Shown here in pieces: positions 6,653-15,062 of a stretch of DNA of 64,000 bases. The notes under the pieces were generated by a model. The model worked only from the letters and a program-made list of their open reading frames with translations. It had not been told where the DNA came from and made no database searches. The number at the start of each line of letters is the position of its first letter. Within the stretch, counting starts at the first letter, position 1. Both the position numbers and the translations under genes were made by a program. The stretch comes from Streptomyces sp. ISL-66 (GTDB taxonomy: Bacteria; Actinomycetota; Actinomycetes; Streptomycetales; Streptomycetaceae): the NCBI RefSeq assembly GCF_018614135.1, contig NZ_JAGGOW010000006.1, positions 20,865 through 84,864 on the forward strand, written 5' to 3'.

Positions 6653-8908
6653 CTACTGCTTGAGCTGCTGGCCGTGCGCGGACTGCCGGGCAGTCTCGGC
6701 GGCGGCGTTCTTGACGCCGGTCACCTGCTCGGTGAACTCGGCGAGAGTGACGCGCGGCGAGGTGTCGGCCCACCACCTGATCAGGTCCTCGCTTGCTCGG
6801 GCGTAGGCGACGTGCGCCGGACCGGTGAAGAGCGAGCGCGGGTCGACGTCGGCGGCCTCGGCCGCGCGGCTGAGCATGTGGCCTCGGGTCGCGTCCTCGG
6901 CGGCGAGCCATTGCAGGTAAATGTGTTCCTGGTACATCGTGCGTATCTCTTCGCGGCTGTACGCCGAGCGAGCCGCCCGCGCTTCGATCTCCCGCTCGTA
7001 CGCCCACCGTTCGGCGGCGGACATGTGCTCGGTCCCGTCCGGACCCCTTTCGAGGTCGCGTCCGTAGGCGCCCCACTCGTCGGGGTCCGCCGGCGGCGGG
7101 TCGTCGAGGCGTACGGGCTGCATGGCCTCGTCGAGCGCGTTCCGCGCGGCGAGGGTGTCGGCGACCCGTGCGCCCGCGGGGGCGGGCGTCGGCGGGGAGG
7201 GGTATCGGCGGTCGATCTCTGCGGCGATCCGGGCGGCGTCCTCGGGTGAGGCGTAGCGCACCCCCCAGACGAGCAGGTCGTCGCCGAGGGCGGAGAGGTC
7301 GCCGGCGAGGCGACCGCCGGGGAACAGCTCGGCGACCGCGCGGCGGCGGTGGATCTCGGCGCCGATCGCCGGCCGGTCGTCCTCGACGTTGCGGGCGCGG
7401 GCGGCGAGGTCGCGTTCGGACATGCCGACGAGGTCGCGGCGGATGCCGGGCATGGCGGCGTCGATGTCGCGCCGGTCCATCTCGCCCATGATCCGCAGCA
7501 TGTCGTCGTCGCCGAGGTGGCCGGCGACGGCGGCGAGCTCGTCGTCGCTGAACTCGGCGAGGTTGTCGCCGAGCTTGCCGTTCGGCCGGATGCGGTCGAG
7601 CAGCACCTGCTCGTCGCGCCGCTCGGCCTCGCCGCGGATGCGGTCGAGGTCGCGCTGATCGAGTACCCCGGGCCGGATCGCGGCGCCGAGCTGCTCGTCG
7701 GTCATCTCCGGCAGGGTGCGCTCGTCGCCGGAGCGGACGCGCGCAGCCTCGAACGCGTCCTGCGGCGGACGCGGCGCAGTGCTCGGCAGGTTGCCGGCCC
7801 CGGGCTGCTCGCGCTCGCGGCGGCGGATCAACTCGGGGTGTTCGGCGAGGTGGGCGCGCTGCTTGGCCTGCCACTGCCGCACCTTCGCCTCGGCCGCCCG
7901 ACGGGCCTCGGGGCTCGTCGCCGCGGCCGAACGGTTCTTGTACTTCCTGATCCCGCGCTCGATCGCGCGCTGCTTCTGTGTGGCCTCGTACCCGTCGGGG
8001 TCCTCGGACGCCTCGACCGGCGCCCGGGTCACCCCGGGCAGGTAAGCGGCGACGCTGTGACGACAGTTCGGGTGCTGGAATCCGTGCTGCCGGGCCTCGT
8101 CGAGACTGCCGGCGATGTCCACGCGCACGGTGCGCCCGTCCTCGACGGCGTGCTCGACCTCGATCGAGCGGGCGCCGCCCGGTCCGTCGAGCGACAGCAC
8201 CTTGCCCTCGAACGGGGCGCATAGCGGGCACTCGTGCGGCGCATTGCTGACGATCACAAGATCGAGGCCAGCAGCGCGCAGCTTGTCGCCGTGCGCCTCG
8301 ACCGCGGCCCTACCGGTCGCCGTCCGTACGGCCATCTCGGCATAGCTCGTCATCTGCCATGCGCGCCCGCCGCGGTCGACGAACGTCCGCAGCCCCCGAT
8401 CGGCAAAACGGTCCATGGCGGATTGGGTGGCCTGCCTGCGGGTGTCGATGCCGAGCAGGGGAGTTGCCGACACCTCGGCGATCACCTGCCGGTACCCGTC
8501 CTCGACGCCGCGGAGAATCCCGCGGTGCGTGGCGGTGACGAGATCGAGCGTCTCGGCGGCGAGGCGGTCGACGGCGCGCGTGTTCGGCGTGGTGTCGGCG
8601 ATCCGGCGCAGATCGTTGTCGTGCAGAGCGCCGAGTTCGGCGAGGCCGGAGCGGGAGCCGACGTTGTACGCCTCGGCGACGGCGTCGAACACCTCCAACC
8701 GTGTGGCCTCGGCGAGAGCGTCGACGACACCCTGCGCACCGCGGCGCAGCGCCTGCACGTCCCGCAGTTTGTTCGTTGCCCACCCCGGGGCCTCGAACCC
8801 GTCGGCGAGTTGCCGGGCGACGATGCCGAGCAGCCGCTGCTCGGCGTCCGAGTAGAGGTCTCGGACGCCGGCCGAGAGGTCCTCGACCATTCCGGGGTGG
8901 ATGGGCAT
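6653..8908 (-). CDS. Phage minor capsid protein (MuF-like, min_cap2)
   Basis: A 751-residue protein that follows the portal gene in transcription order. Residues 1-300 match minor capsid protein 2 / MuF-type head morphogenesis proteins: a helical region, then a zinc-binding-like pair 'CPLCAPFEGKV' (about residue 225) and 'HPNCRHSVAAYLPG' (about residue 281). The C-terminal 450 residues are a long charged helical extension with repeated 'LGDD..L..I..E..RRD' patterns. MuF proteins are carried in the capsid, and their C-terminal extensions vary between phages and can be effectors; no toxin motif is recognised here. ATG at 8908 has GGGGG at correct spacing. Confidence 0.8.
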   Translation of the reverse strand: MPIHPGMVEDLSAGVRDLYSDAEQRLLGIVARQLADGFEAPGWATNKLRDVQALRRGAQGVVDALAEATRLEVFDAVAEAYNVGSRSGLAELGALHDNDLRRIADTTPNTRAVDRLAAETLDLVTATHRGILRGVEDGYRQVIAEVSATPLLGIDTRRQATQSAMDRFADRGLRTFVDRGGRAWQMTSYAEMAVRTATGRAAVEAHGDKLRAAGLDLVIVSNAPHECPLCAPFEGKVLSLDGPGGARSIEVEHAVEDGRTVRVDIAGSLDEARQHGFQHPNCRHSVAAYLPGVTRAPVEASEDPDGYEATQKQRAIERGIRKYKNRSAAATSPEARRAAEAKVRQWQAKQRAHLAEHPELIRRREREQPGAGNLPSTAPRPPQDAFEAARVRSGDERTLPEMTDEQLGAAIRPGVLDQRDLDRIRGEAERRDEQVLLDRIRPNGKLGDNLAEFSDDELAAVAGHLGDDDMLRIMGEMDRRDIDAAMPGIRRDLVGMSERDLAARARNVEDDRPAIGAEIHRRRAVAELFPGGRLAGDLSALGDDLLVWGVRYASPEDAARIAAEIDRRYPSPPTPAPAGARVADTLAARNALDEAMQPVRLDDPPPADPDEWGAYGRDLERGPDGTEHMSAAERWAYEREIEARAARSAYSREEIRTMYQEHIYLQWLAAEDATRGHMLSRAAEAADVDPRSLFTGPAHVAYARASEDLIRWWADTSPRVTLAEFTEQVTGVKNAAAETARQSAHGQQLKQ

Positions 8909-8953
8909 CGGCACCCCCGACCTTCGGCGACATGAATTGTCAGTGGTGGTCGG

Positions 8954-8959
8954 TACGGT
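8954..8959 (+). promoter_or_regulatory. Leaderless-type -10 element before the inverted nuclease gene
   Basis: TACGGT fits the TAnnnT -10 consensus and lies six bases before the ATG at 8966, so transcription would start at or next to the A of the start codon. There is no ribosome binding site upstream of that ATG. Leaderless genes of this form are common in Streptomyces. No well-placed -35 is seen (a TTGTCA at 8937-8942 is too close). Confidence 0.55.
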
Positions 8960-8965
8960 CGACTA

Positions 8966-9982
8966 ATGGACTCTGTGCAGATCACCCCGGGCGCCGTCCG
9001 TACGCGCGCGCAGTTGAAGGCCCTCTACGGCGGAGGACCGCAGGGCGGAATCATCCCGTCCACTACGACGCCGAACATCCTCTTGTTCACCGACCACAAG
9101 AGCGCCGCGGACTTCGGGTACCAGGACGGTTGGCTTGCCGAAGAAGACGAGTCGGGCCCGATCTTCGAGTACACCGGGCAGGGGACCAAGGGCGACCAGA
9201 GCCTGAGCGGAAACAACGGCTCCGTACTGCGCCACGTGGAAGACGGGCGTGTGCTGCGTCTGTTCATCGCAGTCGGGTACGTGGGGGGCGGCACCACGGG
9301 GGCGCGGACGCACCGGTACGTCGGCGAGTTCACCCTCGACGAGCACGAGCCCTTCGTGATGCGGCAGGTCCTCGACGAAGAGAAGACGATGCGGTGGGTC
9401 TACGTTTTCCGCCTGCGGCCGGCCCCCGGGGTTGAGCAGACCGCCGAGGACTTCGTCCCGACCGCCGACACGACGTTCATTACCAAGGTGCCGGCGACGC
9501 CGATCACTGACCCCGCTCTCTTCGCCTACGAGGCCAAGCCGGCTAAGGCCACGTCGAGCCAGAAGACGAAGCCCGAGGCCAACAGCGGGAAGAAGATCAC
9601 TCGCAAGCCGACCGAAGCGGTCGAGGTCACGCGGCGTGAGGCAGAGCTGAGCGACCGGTTCCTCGCCTTCCTCACCGGGCAGGGCCGCACCGTCGAGCGT
9701 CTCAAGATCCGAGTAGAGGGCCTGAACTCCACTTTCTTCACGGACCTGTTCGACGCGACGACGAACGACCTGTACGAGATCAAGAGCAACAACAGCCGCA
9801 ACTCAATCCGCATGGCCATAGGACAGCTCATCGACTACCGGCGCCACATCACCCCCAAGCCGGCCAACCTGGTTGTGCTGCTGCCCGAAGAACCCGACCA
9901 CGACCTGTGCGACCTGATCGCGTCGGCCGGCATGACCCTCGTCTACGAGGACGGCGACAAGTTCGTCGGGTGGCCGCTCTAG
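8966..9982 (+). CDS. Predicted modification-dependent restriction nuclease (SRA-like + PD-(D/E)XK)
   Basis: A 338-residue protein, the only rightward gene inside the head cluster. Residues 1-150 ('LYGGGPQGGIIPS', 'PNILLFTDHKSAADFGYQDG', 'GDQSLSGNNGSVLRH', 'GRVLRLF') resemble the SRA-type reader domain at the start of ScoMcrA-like type IV restriction enzymes, which bind modified DNA. Residues 180-215 are a Lys/Thr-rich linker. Residues 225-338 look like a PD-(D/E)XK nuclease: 'FFTDLFDATTNDLYEIKSN' (Glu271-Ile-Lys273), a helix 'SIRMAIGQLIDYRRHI' and a final strand 'NLVVLLPEEPD'. The stop overlaps the convergent portal stop by 4 bases. Its own leaderless promoter and opposite strand suggest a moron expressed in the lysogen to exclude phages with modified DNA. 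Domain calls are from memory of the families. Confidence 0.65.
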   Translation: MDSVQITPGAVRTRAQLKALYGGGPQGGIIPSTTTPNILLFTDHKSAADFGYQDGWLAEEDESGPIFEYTGQGTKGDQSLSGNNGSVLRHVEDGRVLRLFIAVGYVGGGTTGARTHRYVGEFTLDEHEPFVMRQVLDEEKTMRWVYVFRLRPAPGVEQTAEDFVPTADTTFITKVPATPITDPALFAYEAKPAKATSSQKTKPEANSGKKITRKPTEAVEVTRREAELSDRFLAFLTGQGRTVERLKIRVEGLNSTFFTDLFDATTNDLYEIKSNNSRNSIRMAIGQLIDYRRHITPKPANLVVLLPEEPDHDLCDLIASAGMTLVYEDGDKFVGWPL

Positions 9983-11457
9983 ACGAGCTGTCCGCTCTGC
10001 ATCGGGTCGGGCACGCTGATGCCCGCCTCGATGCTGATGCGTTCGACCTCGCTGCGCACCGCGTCCTCGTCCCACTCGGGGTGGATCATTCGCACCTTTG
10101 TGTCGACGCTGACGGCCTGCGCCTGCTGGTACAGAGACAAGGTTTGCGCGAGGGTGGTCGGGTCCTCGCTTACGGTGCCTCCGAACGCGATCCGGGGACG
10201 CTCGGGCACGATGCTGCGGCCGAAGATGATCCGGTCGAGCAGCAGCATGACGTGCAGCATCTCGCCGAGGGGCGGCGACCAGTACCTGATTTTCTTGCCT
10301 CTCGTGGTCATGCTCCGTCGCTCTTTGGCCTTGACCTCGGTCGCCGTGATCGCGGCGCCCTGGTCGTCGATGCCGAACGTGCCCGCGGCGTAGCCGGCCG
10401 ACCGGACGGCTTGCCGGGTTGTGGCCTCGCTCGTCCGCTCGTGCTCCTCGACCCGGATCGAAAACTGCGACAGGGTGATGCCGGCGCCCTGCTCGGTGGG
10501 CGGGATATTCAGGAGTTGCCAAATCTCCCTGTCGTCGTCGAACGATGCGCCTTGGCCGGGGCCGTGGTCGCGCAGGTAGGCATCGGGGATGATCAGGCGG
10601 GCGCGCGCGAGGCGGATGTCGCGAATCCACGATGTCCATGTCGTATCGAGCGCGTCGAGCAGGTCGTACAGCGGGGCGGCGTAGTCGGACCGGCCGAGGT
10701 CTGACCCGCGGTGGCGGCGGTTGGGTCCGATGTTGCGGACGTAGGCGGCGGTCAGACGGTCGATTCCGGTCTCGATCGACTCGCCGTCGGGGCCGAGGGC
10801 CTCGGCAAGCGGTGCGACGGCGGGGTGCTCGGTCAGTGGGATACGGCGGCCGAGGTTGTCGGCGGTGCCTTGATAGAGGGCGTGCAGGATGCGACCGCGC
10901 TCGTGTCGCTCAAGGTGTCGGAGCACGCTCACGCCGTCCGAGGCGAGCTCGTGCCAGAAGGTCACGGCGCGCAGCAGGCCGAACGAGAACTCGGGCACCG
11001 CGCAATCGGCGTGCACGGTGGTGAGCAGCGGCCGGTCGACGAGCGAGCGATCCCACGTGATCCGCAGGTACACGCCCCCAAGGGCGGCGGCGACCTCGGC
11101 ACCTTCGAGCAGGGTGTTCGCGATGCCGTCGGCGTCGGTCAGCTCGTCGAGTCGATCCTGCGTCGCTCGGTCCGTCACGGTGAAGACAGGCGGCTCGGAG
11201 AAAAGAAGATCCGCGCTCGCGGTGGCGATGTCGCCCGCGAGGGGGATGTGCAGACGGGCGTCGCGCTTGCCGGGCTGCGGCGTGCGACGGCGCCCCCACA
11301 GGCGCGATGTGCCGTTCTTGCGGGTGGGGTTGCTTGCGTAGACGGCGGTCAGCTTTGCGGCGTCGCCGGAGTACCAAGCGTCGTCGATGCGCATCTCGCC
11401 GAGGGTCCGGGCGAGGTGCGGCGGGGGCCACGGAGCGTGGTTGTCAGGCAGGGGCAC
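9979..11457 (-). CDS. Phage portal protein (SPP1 gp6-like)
   Basis: A 492-residue portal protein, the ring through which DNA enters and leaves the head. Traits are the N-terminal 'DAWYSGDAAKLTAVY', 'IPLAGDIATASADLLFSEPP', the stem and clip region around 'WIRDIRLARARLIIPDAYL', and the helical 'GYAAGTFGIDDQGAAITATE' followed by 'VKAKERRSMTTRGKKIRYW', all typical of SPP1-type portals in actinophages. Length fits the family. It follows the HNH gene, overlapping its end by 14 bases, and precedes the MuF gene once the inverted nuclease gene is skipped. Confidence 0.88.
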   Translation of the reverse strand: MPLPDNHAPWPPPHLARTLGEMRIDDAWYSGDAAKLTAVYASNPTRKNGTSRLWGRRRTPQPGKRDARLHIPLAGDIATASADLLFSEPPVFTVTDRATQDRLDELTDADGIANTLLEGAEVAAALGGVYLRITWDRSLVDRPLLTTVHADCAVPEFSFGLLRAVTFWHELASDGVSVLRHLERHERGRILHALYQGTADNLGRRIPLTEHPAVAPLAEALGPDGESIETGIDRLTAAYVRNIGPNRRHRGSDLGRSDYAAPLYDLLDALDTTWTSWIRDIRLARARLIIPDAYLRDHGPGQGASFDDDREIWQLLNIPPTEQGAGITLSQFSIRVEEHERTSEATTRQAVRSAGYAAGTFGIDDQGAAITATEVKAKERRSMTTRGKKIRYWSPPLGEMLHVMLLLDRIIFGRSIVPERPRIAFGGTVSEDPTTLAQTLSLYQQAQAVSVDTKVRMIHPEWDEDAVRSEVERISIEAGISVPDPMQSGQLV

Positions 11458-11875
11458 CGGGCACCCCCTGTCGGCGTCGGTGGCGGGCGCGTGCTGCCGA
11501 GCAGGCTCGGCAGTGTCGGGTGCCGTTCGGCGCGATGTACGTGTTCGCCACGTCGAAGGGGTGCCCGTTGACGCAATGCGTCTGATGGGCGCGGCGGGCC
11601 GCGGGGCTGACGCCGCGCAGGATGTTGGTCCGGGTATCGGTGACGTCGAGGTGGTCGGGGTTCACACAGTGCCGTCGTCGGCATAGGTGGTCGATTACGA
11701 GTCCTGCGGGGATCGGACCGCGGGCGAGCTCGTAGGCGACCCGGTGCGCATACTGCGGCCGGCCGTTCACCTTGATCTGCGCGTATCCGTTGGGCTTGAT
11801 GTGGGCGGTCCAGTCCCAGCAGCCGCGCGGGCCGGGGGCGACCTTGTCGAGGAACCGGTCGGTCAGTGAAGGCAC
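11444..11875 (-). CDS. HNH endonuclease
   Basis: A 143-residue protein with an HNH nuclease core: 'GCWDWTAHIKPNGYAQIKV', then 'YAHRVAYELARGPIP', then 'VIDHLCRRRHCVNPDHLDV' with the paired Cys/His metal ligands and the catalytic His of 'IDH', and 'RTNILRG'. The tail carries another Cys pair ('HCVNGHPFD' and 'HCRACSAAR'). GTG at 11875 has GAGGGGGTG upstream. It lies between terminase and portal, where HNH proteins can assist packaging or act as free-standing homing nucleases; both options remain open. Confidence 0.85.
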   Translation of the reverse strand: MPSLTDRFLDKVAPGPRGCWDWTAHIKPNGYAQIKVNGRPQYAHRVAYELARGPIPAGLVIDHLCRRRHCVNPDHLDVTDTRTNILRGVSPAARRAHQTHCVNGHPFDVANTYIAPNGTRHCRACSAARARHRRRQGVPGAPA

Positions 11876-11942
11876 TCGATCACCCCCTCGGCCGGCTCGG
11901 GCCCATGGCGCAGTGCAGCGGCACGGGGCGGGGCGGGGGCGT

Positions 11943-13178
11943 TCAGGCGGGGGCGGTCAGCAGGCCGCGCCACTCGTGTGCGGTGCTGTGCACGGCGTAG
12001 CGCAGGGCGTCGAGGCTGTGGTCGCCCTGCTTGATGGGCTTGTCTTCACCGCGGGCTGCTGCGGCGTCGTCCCACACGTACGAGGGGAGCTCGTCGAGCA
12101 GCCCCTCGCACGACCGGTGGATGAGCAGGACGCCGGCGGCGAGAGCGTTCGATACGCTGCGGATGCCGTCGAGCACAGCGTTATTGGCTCGGGCCACGCC
12201 CGGATATCCGTCGGCCCACAGCTGCGCGGAGTAGCTCGCGGCCGAGGGGTCGATGAACGTCCACTCGGGTTGGACGTCGGCCGCGGTGATCCAGTCGCGG
12301 ACTGCGCGGCTGTACTGGGCGTCGGTCATCTGGCGGTGGGTGGCTCGGGCGTCGTGTCTCCACTCGCTCACTGCGTACAGGCGGTCGTCGACGCCGAGGC
12401 CGAGCAGGATCGCCGAGAAAGGGTTGCTCGTGCCGTAGTCGATGCCGACCCAGTAGCGGCGCATCTCGGGCAGCTCGTCGACGACGTGGGCCTGCTCGTC
12501 GTAGCAGTCGTAGATCGCGCCCTCGGCGACGACCCACTCGCCGAGGATCATCCGGCGCCGCCACAGTCCGACGAACTCGGCGGACAGGGCCTTGACATAG
12601 GCAGGTGAGAGGGCCGGATTGTCGGCGAGCTTGAAGTGCCAGGACGCGAGGTCGAGTTCGTGCTGCCGGTCGAGGTACTTCGCTTTGAGCCAGTGCCGCG
12701 GCCCGTCGGGGTTCGTGGTGCCGATCAGAATCGCACCCGCTACGGAGAGGCGGGCGAGGAGCTGCGTAAAGAAGGCTTCGGGGAGCAGCGTCACCTCGTC
12801 GGCGTAGGCGACGGACGCGGTCAGACCTCGCAGCCTGCCCTCGGACCGGGAATCGCTCGCGCCGATCAGGTGCACGACCCTGCCGAGGATCACGGCGGTG
12901 GTGGCGCCGCGGGTGTGGTGGACCTCGGCCGCGGTGTCCGTGAACAAGCTCGGGTCTTGCAGGGGCTCGATCACGTTCCGCTCGATGGTGGCCAGGGAGC
13001 GGCCCACGATCAAGATCAGGCCCGAGGCGGGCGCCCGCCGCACGGCGAGCAGGAAGCGCAGCAGCGACGAGATCGTCTTTCCGCTGCGCACGCTGCCGTG
13101 CCACAGGTTGATACGGGCGGTCGCCTCGACGACCGAGCGCAGTTGCTTGTCGGAGAGGTGATCAGGCGAGGGGATCAC
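11943..13178 (-). CDS. Terminase large subunit
   Basis: A 411-residue DNA packaging motor. The ATPase half has Walker A 'HGSVRSGKT' (residues 27-35), a Walker B-like 'SVAYADEVTLL' and a coupling motif around 'ILIGTTNPDGP'. The nuclease half has 'WVGIDYGTSNPFSAILLG', 'FIDPSAASYSAQLW' and 'KQGDHSLDALRYAV', giving the acidic residues of an RNase H-like fold. It resembles PBSX-type large terminases. The start is GTG at 13178, overlapping the small subunit stop by 4 bases. It cuts and pumps DNA into the procapsid via the portal. Confidence 0.92.
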   Translation of the reverse strand: MIPSPDHLSDKQLRSVVEATARINLWHGSVRSGKTISSLLRFLLAVRRAPASGLILIVGRSLATIERNVIEPLQDPSLFTDTAAEVHHTRGATTAVILGRVVHLIGASDSRSEGRLRGLTASVAYADEVTLLPEAFFTQLLARLSVAGAILIGTTNPDGPRHWLKAKYLDRQHELDLASWHFKLADNPALSPAYVKALSAEFVGLWRRRMILGEWVVAEGAIYDCYDEQAHVVDELPEMRRYWVGIDYGTSNPFSAILLGLGVDDRLYAVSEWRHDARATHRQMTDAQYSRAVRDWITAADVQPEWTFIDPSAASYSAQLWADGYPGVARANNAVLDGIRSVSNALAAGVLLIHRSCEGLLDELPSYVWDDAAAARGEDKPIKQGDHSLDALRYAVHSTAHEWRGLLTAPA

Positions 13179-13618
13179 CCCCTGTCCGGTGCGCCGTCCT
13201 GCGGGCCGAGCAGTGCGTCGGCGAGGCGGTCGAGCATCCCGCCGGCGCTGCTGGTCTTCGTGTGGCGGGCGAGCTCGGCGACCTTGGCGTGTACCTCGGT
13301 AAGCGCCCGCGCGGCGGTGGCGTAGTCGCGTGCGTCCCGGGCGGACTCGGCCTCGACGACCCGCTCAACCTGAGCGAGGGCACCGTCGAGGGCGTCATCG
13401 GCGAGACGCTCGCGCCGAGCGGTAGCGTCGGCCGTACGGGCTTGAGTGGCGGCAGCTACCCGGGCGCCGCCCGAGAAGGCGAGGCCGAGCTCGGCGGCGA
13501 TCTTCGAGACCGTGGCCGCGCTGCGCCCGGTGGTGCGGGCGATGGCGTTGCGGGACTGTCCCTCGGCGTGCAGGCGGCGGACCGCCTCGCGGTCGGCGTC
13601 CGTGATCGGGTCGGCCAC
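13175..13618 (-). CDS. Terminase small subunit-like protein with helix-turn-helix
   Basis: A 147-residue protein with an N-terminal helix-turn-helix ('REAVRRLHAEGQSRNAIA', 'RSAATVSKIAAELG'), a long Ala/Arg/Glu-rich coiled coil and a short C-terminal tail. It is directly before and overlapping the large terminase, so it most likely recognises the packaging site and recruits the large subunit. GTG at 13618 is chosen because GGAGGTGATC precedes it; the frame is open 30 codons further up, but without a ribosome site. Confidence 0.75.
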   Translation of the reverse strand: MADPITDADREAVRRLHAEGQSRNAIARTTGRSAATVSKIAAELGLAFSGGARVAAATQARTADATARRERLADDALDGALAQVERVVEAESARDARDYATAARALTEVHAKVAELARHTKTSSAGGMLDRLADALLGPQDGAPDRG

Positions 13619-13919
13619 GGGATCACCTCCCGAGGCGGACATTCGAACGCCCCGCCACCGGAGGGGGGATGGTGGCGGGACGAAAGAGCAGGGGAAGTTT
13701 CCGGGCACGCCGGAGGCGCTCCCGACTCTAGGTTACGAACAGATAACGGTGCAAGCCCCTTGTTGGCCCTGGCGACCTGCGAGCGGCCTCGCGCAGCGCG
13801 AAGACCCGCTTGCTGCGCCATGGCTAGCCGGCCGGGCGGATGACCCTCGTACCCCCGGGCCGCGCGGGGGCAATGTTGTTACCACCTCAGCGGCTGATGC
13901 ATCATTCCGCGCGGCCCGA
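13619..13919. other. Non-coding stretch upstream of terminase; candidate packaging-site region
   Basis: About 300 bases between the small membrane gene and the terminase genes with no convincing gene in any frame. It contains a hairpin CCCCCG / CGGGGG (13,852-13,870) that could end the transcript of the upstream small gene. The less GC-rich 13,725-13,760 section stands out. Cos or pac sites are usually next to or inside the small terminase gene, so this is the likeliest place, but no cos signature can be proven by eye. Confidence 0.35.
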
Positions 13920-14069
13920 CTAGAGCAGGCCCCCGGCCCTTGCGGCGATGAGCAGGGCGACGCACGCCGCTGCGGTGACGACGCCGGCGCCCATCAGGAA
14001 GACGAGTCGCAGAGTCCCATCGCCACTTTGCAGGGCCTCGCGGATAAGCCGCACCCAGGAATTCCTCAT
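13920..14069 (-). CDS. Small single-pass membrane protein
   Basis: A 49-residue protein with an amphipathic, positively charged start ('MRNSWVRLIREALQSGDG') and one hydrophobic span of about 23 residues (roughly 21-43, containing 'FLMGAGVVTAAACVALL'), then 'RAGGLL'. AAAGGACG lies nine bases before the ATG. It precedes the terminase module. Small membrane proteins of prophages can alter the host envelope, exclude other phages or help lysis; nothing in the sequence decides between these. Confidence 0.65.
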   Translation of the reverse strand: MRNSWVRLIREALQSGDGTLRLVFLMGAGVVTAAACVALLIAARAGGLL

Positions 14070-14113
14070 TGGTAATTCGTCCTTTGCTTCTGAAAGTTTC
14101 CCACAAGAGTGAA

Positions 14114-14154
14114 GACCTAAAGAATTAGTTAGCTAAACTAAATAGTTTTAGGTC
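14114..14154. promoter_or_regulatory. AT-rich inverted repeat
   Basis: GACCTAAA (14,114-14,121) and TTTAGGTC (14,147-14,154) are perfect inverted repeats bracketing a core with further symmetry (TTAGTTAGCTAAACTAA). Such A+T-rich DNA is unique in this window. It lies upstream of the small membrane gene and the late operon, so it may be a late-gene promoter/operator, a regulator site or a replication or packaging landmark. Which one cannot be decided from sequence alone. Confidence 0.5.
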
Positions 14155-14247
14155 GAGAAGGGCCATAAGGTCCTGCTCTGTGGTGAACTGTCGCAGCAAC
14201 TGGGCTTCGGTGTGCGGCGGTTGGGCGTGACGTTATGGAACCGTGAT

Positions 14248-14276
14248 GAGGGGGCTCGGGTGGCCCGAGCCCCCTC
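14248..14276 (-). terminator. Strong hairpin terminator of the early operon
   Basis: A perfect 13-bp stem (GAGGGGGCTCGGG / CCCGAGCCCCCTC) with a 3-base loop lies six bases past the stop of the leftward gene 14,283-15,062. No T-run follows, which is usual for Streptomyces terminators. It separates the early genes from the packaging genes. Confidence 0.75.
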
Positions 14277-14282
14277 GCGTTC

Positions 14283-15062
14283 CTACGCCGCGGTGGCGAT
14301 GTCCACCCCGAGCGCGGCGATCAGTTCGGGGAGGTCGTCCCACTCCCACACCCGCGCCTGCTCCGTGCGGTCGAGGGGGACGGGGGCCGAGCAGGCGCGC
14401 CCACCAGAGCAGGTCACGGCCGGCGGCCCGTCGGGGGCGCTGTGCAGGGTGAGCTCGCCCTCGCACCACGGGCACGGCTCGGGCAGCAGGGTCTCGCGCT
14501 GGTCGAGGCCGAGGGCGCGCAACACACGGGCCTCGGCGATCCGCGCGGTACGCCTCGCTTCATGCAGCAGGTGCAGCGGCAGCACCTCGAACGGCGGGGC
14601 GCTCACCGTGCCGTCGAGCTCGCGCTCGGGCTCGGTGTCCTCATCCCGCACACGCCCCTCGACCCACACGCTCGCCCAATGCAGCCCGTGCGCCCGCGAT
14701 CCGGCCGCGCGCCGACTGTCGGGTGCGGCCGGGTCCGGGCACCGCCATGCGCGGGGGTCGCCCTGCTCGGTGCGCTGTACGGCGGCGGCGAGGGTGTCGG
14801 CGAGGTCAAACACGAGCCGCTCGACCGCGAGGGCGGTGTCGAGCGCGCCGAGGTTGAGCGGGGCGGGGTGCTCGCGCAGTACGAGCGGCGCCCGGTCCTC
14901 GACGAGCGGCTCGTCGTCGCCCTCGCGCATGGTGTGTGCGAGCCGCCGCGGTGGCCAGTGATCGGCCGGCGGTTCCTCGATGGCGAGCAGCAGGTCGGCC
15001 CACCGGCCGCGGATCGTCCGCAGAGCGCGCGAGGTTTCTTGCACAGCCTGTGCGTAACTCAT
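14283..15062 (-). CDS. Phage protein of unknown function with a C-terminal zinc-finger-like motif
   Basis: A 259-residue protein, last in the early operon. The first half is helical. Near residue 195-225 it has 'CPWCEGELTLHSAPDG' followed by 'VTCSGGRACSAP', four cysteines spaced like a zinc ribbon, then 'VWEWDDLPELIAALG'. Proteins of this shape occur in other Streptomyces prophages, from memory, without a known role. It overlaps the upstream gene by 4 bases, so the two are coupled. A nucleic-acid-binding role is possible because of the zinc ribbon. Confidence 0.7.
   Translation of the reverse strand: MSYAQAVQETSRALRTIRGRWADLLLAIEEPPADHWPPRRLAHTMREGDDEPLVEDRAPLVLREHPAPLNLGALDTALAVERLVFDLADTLAAAVQRTEQGDPRAWRCPDPAAPDSRRAAGSRAHGLHWASVWVEGRVRDEDTEPERELDGTVSAPPFEVLPLHLLHEARRTARIAEARVLRALGLDQRETLLPEPCPWCEGELTLHSAPDGPPAVTCSGGRACSAPVPLDRTEQARVWEWDDLPELIAALGVDIATAA

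Noticed and set aside
8937..8959. TTGTCA as a -35 partner of TACGGT
   Set aside because: The spacer would be only 11 bases, too short for a normal promoter.
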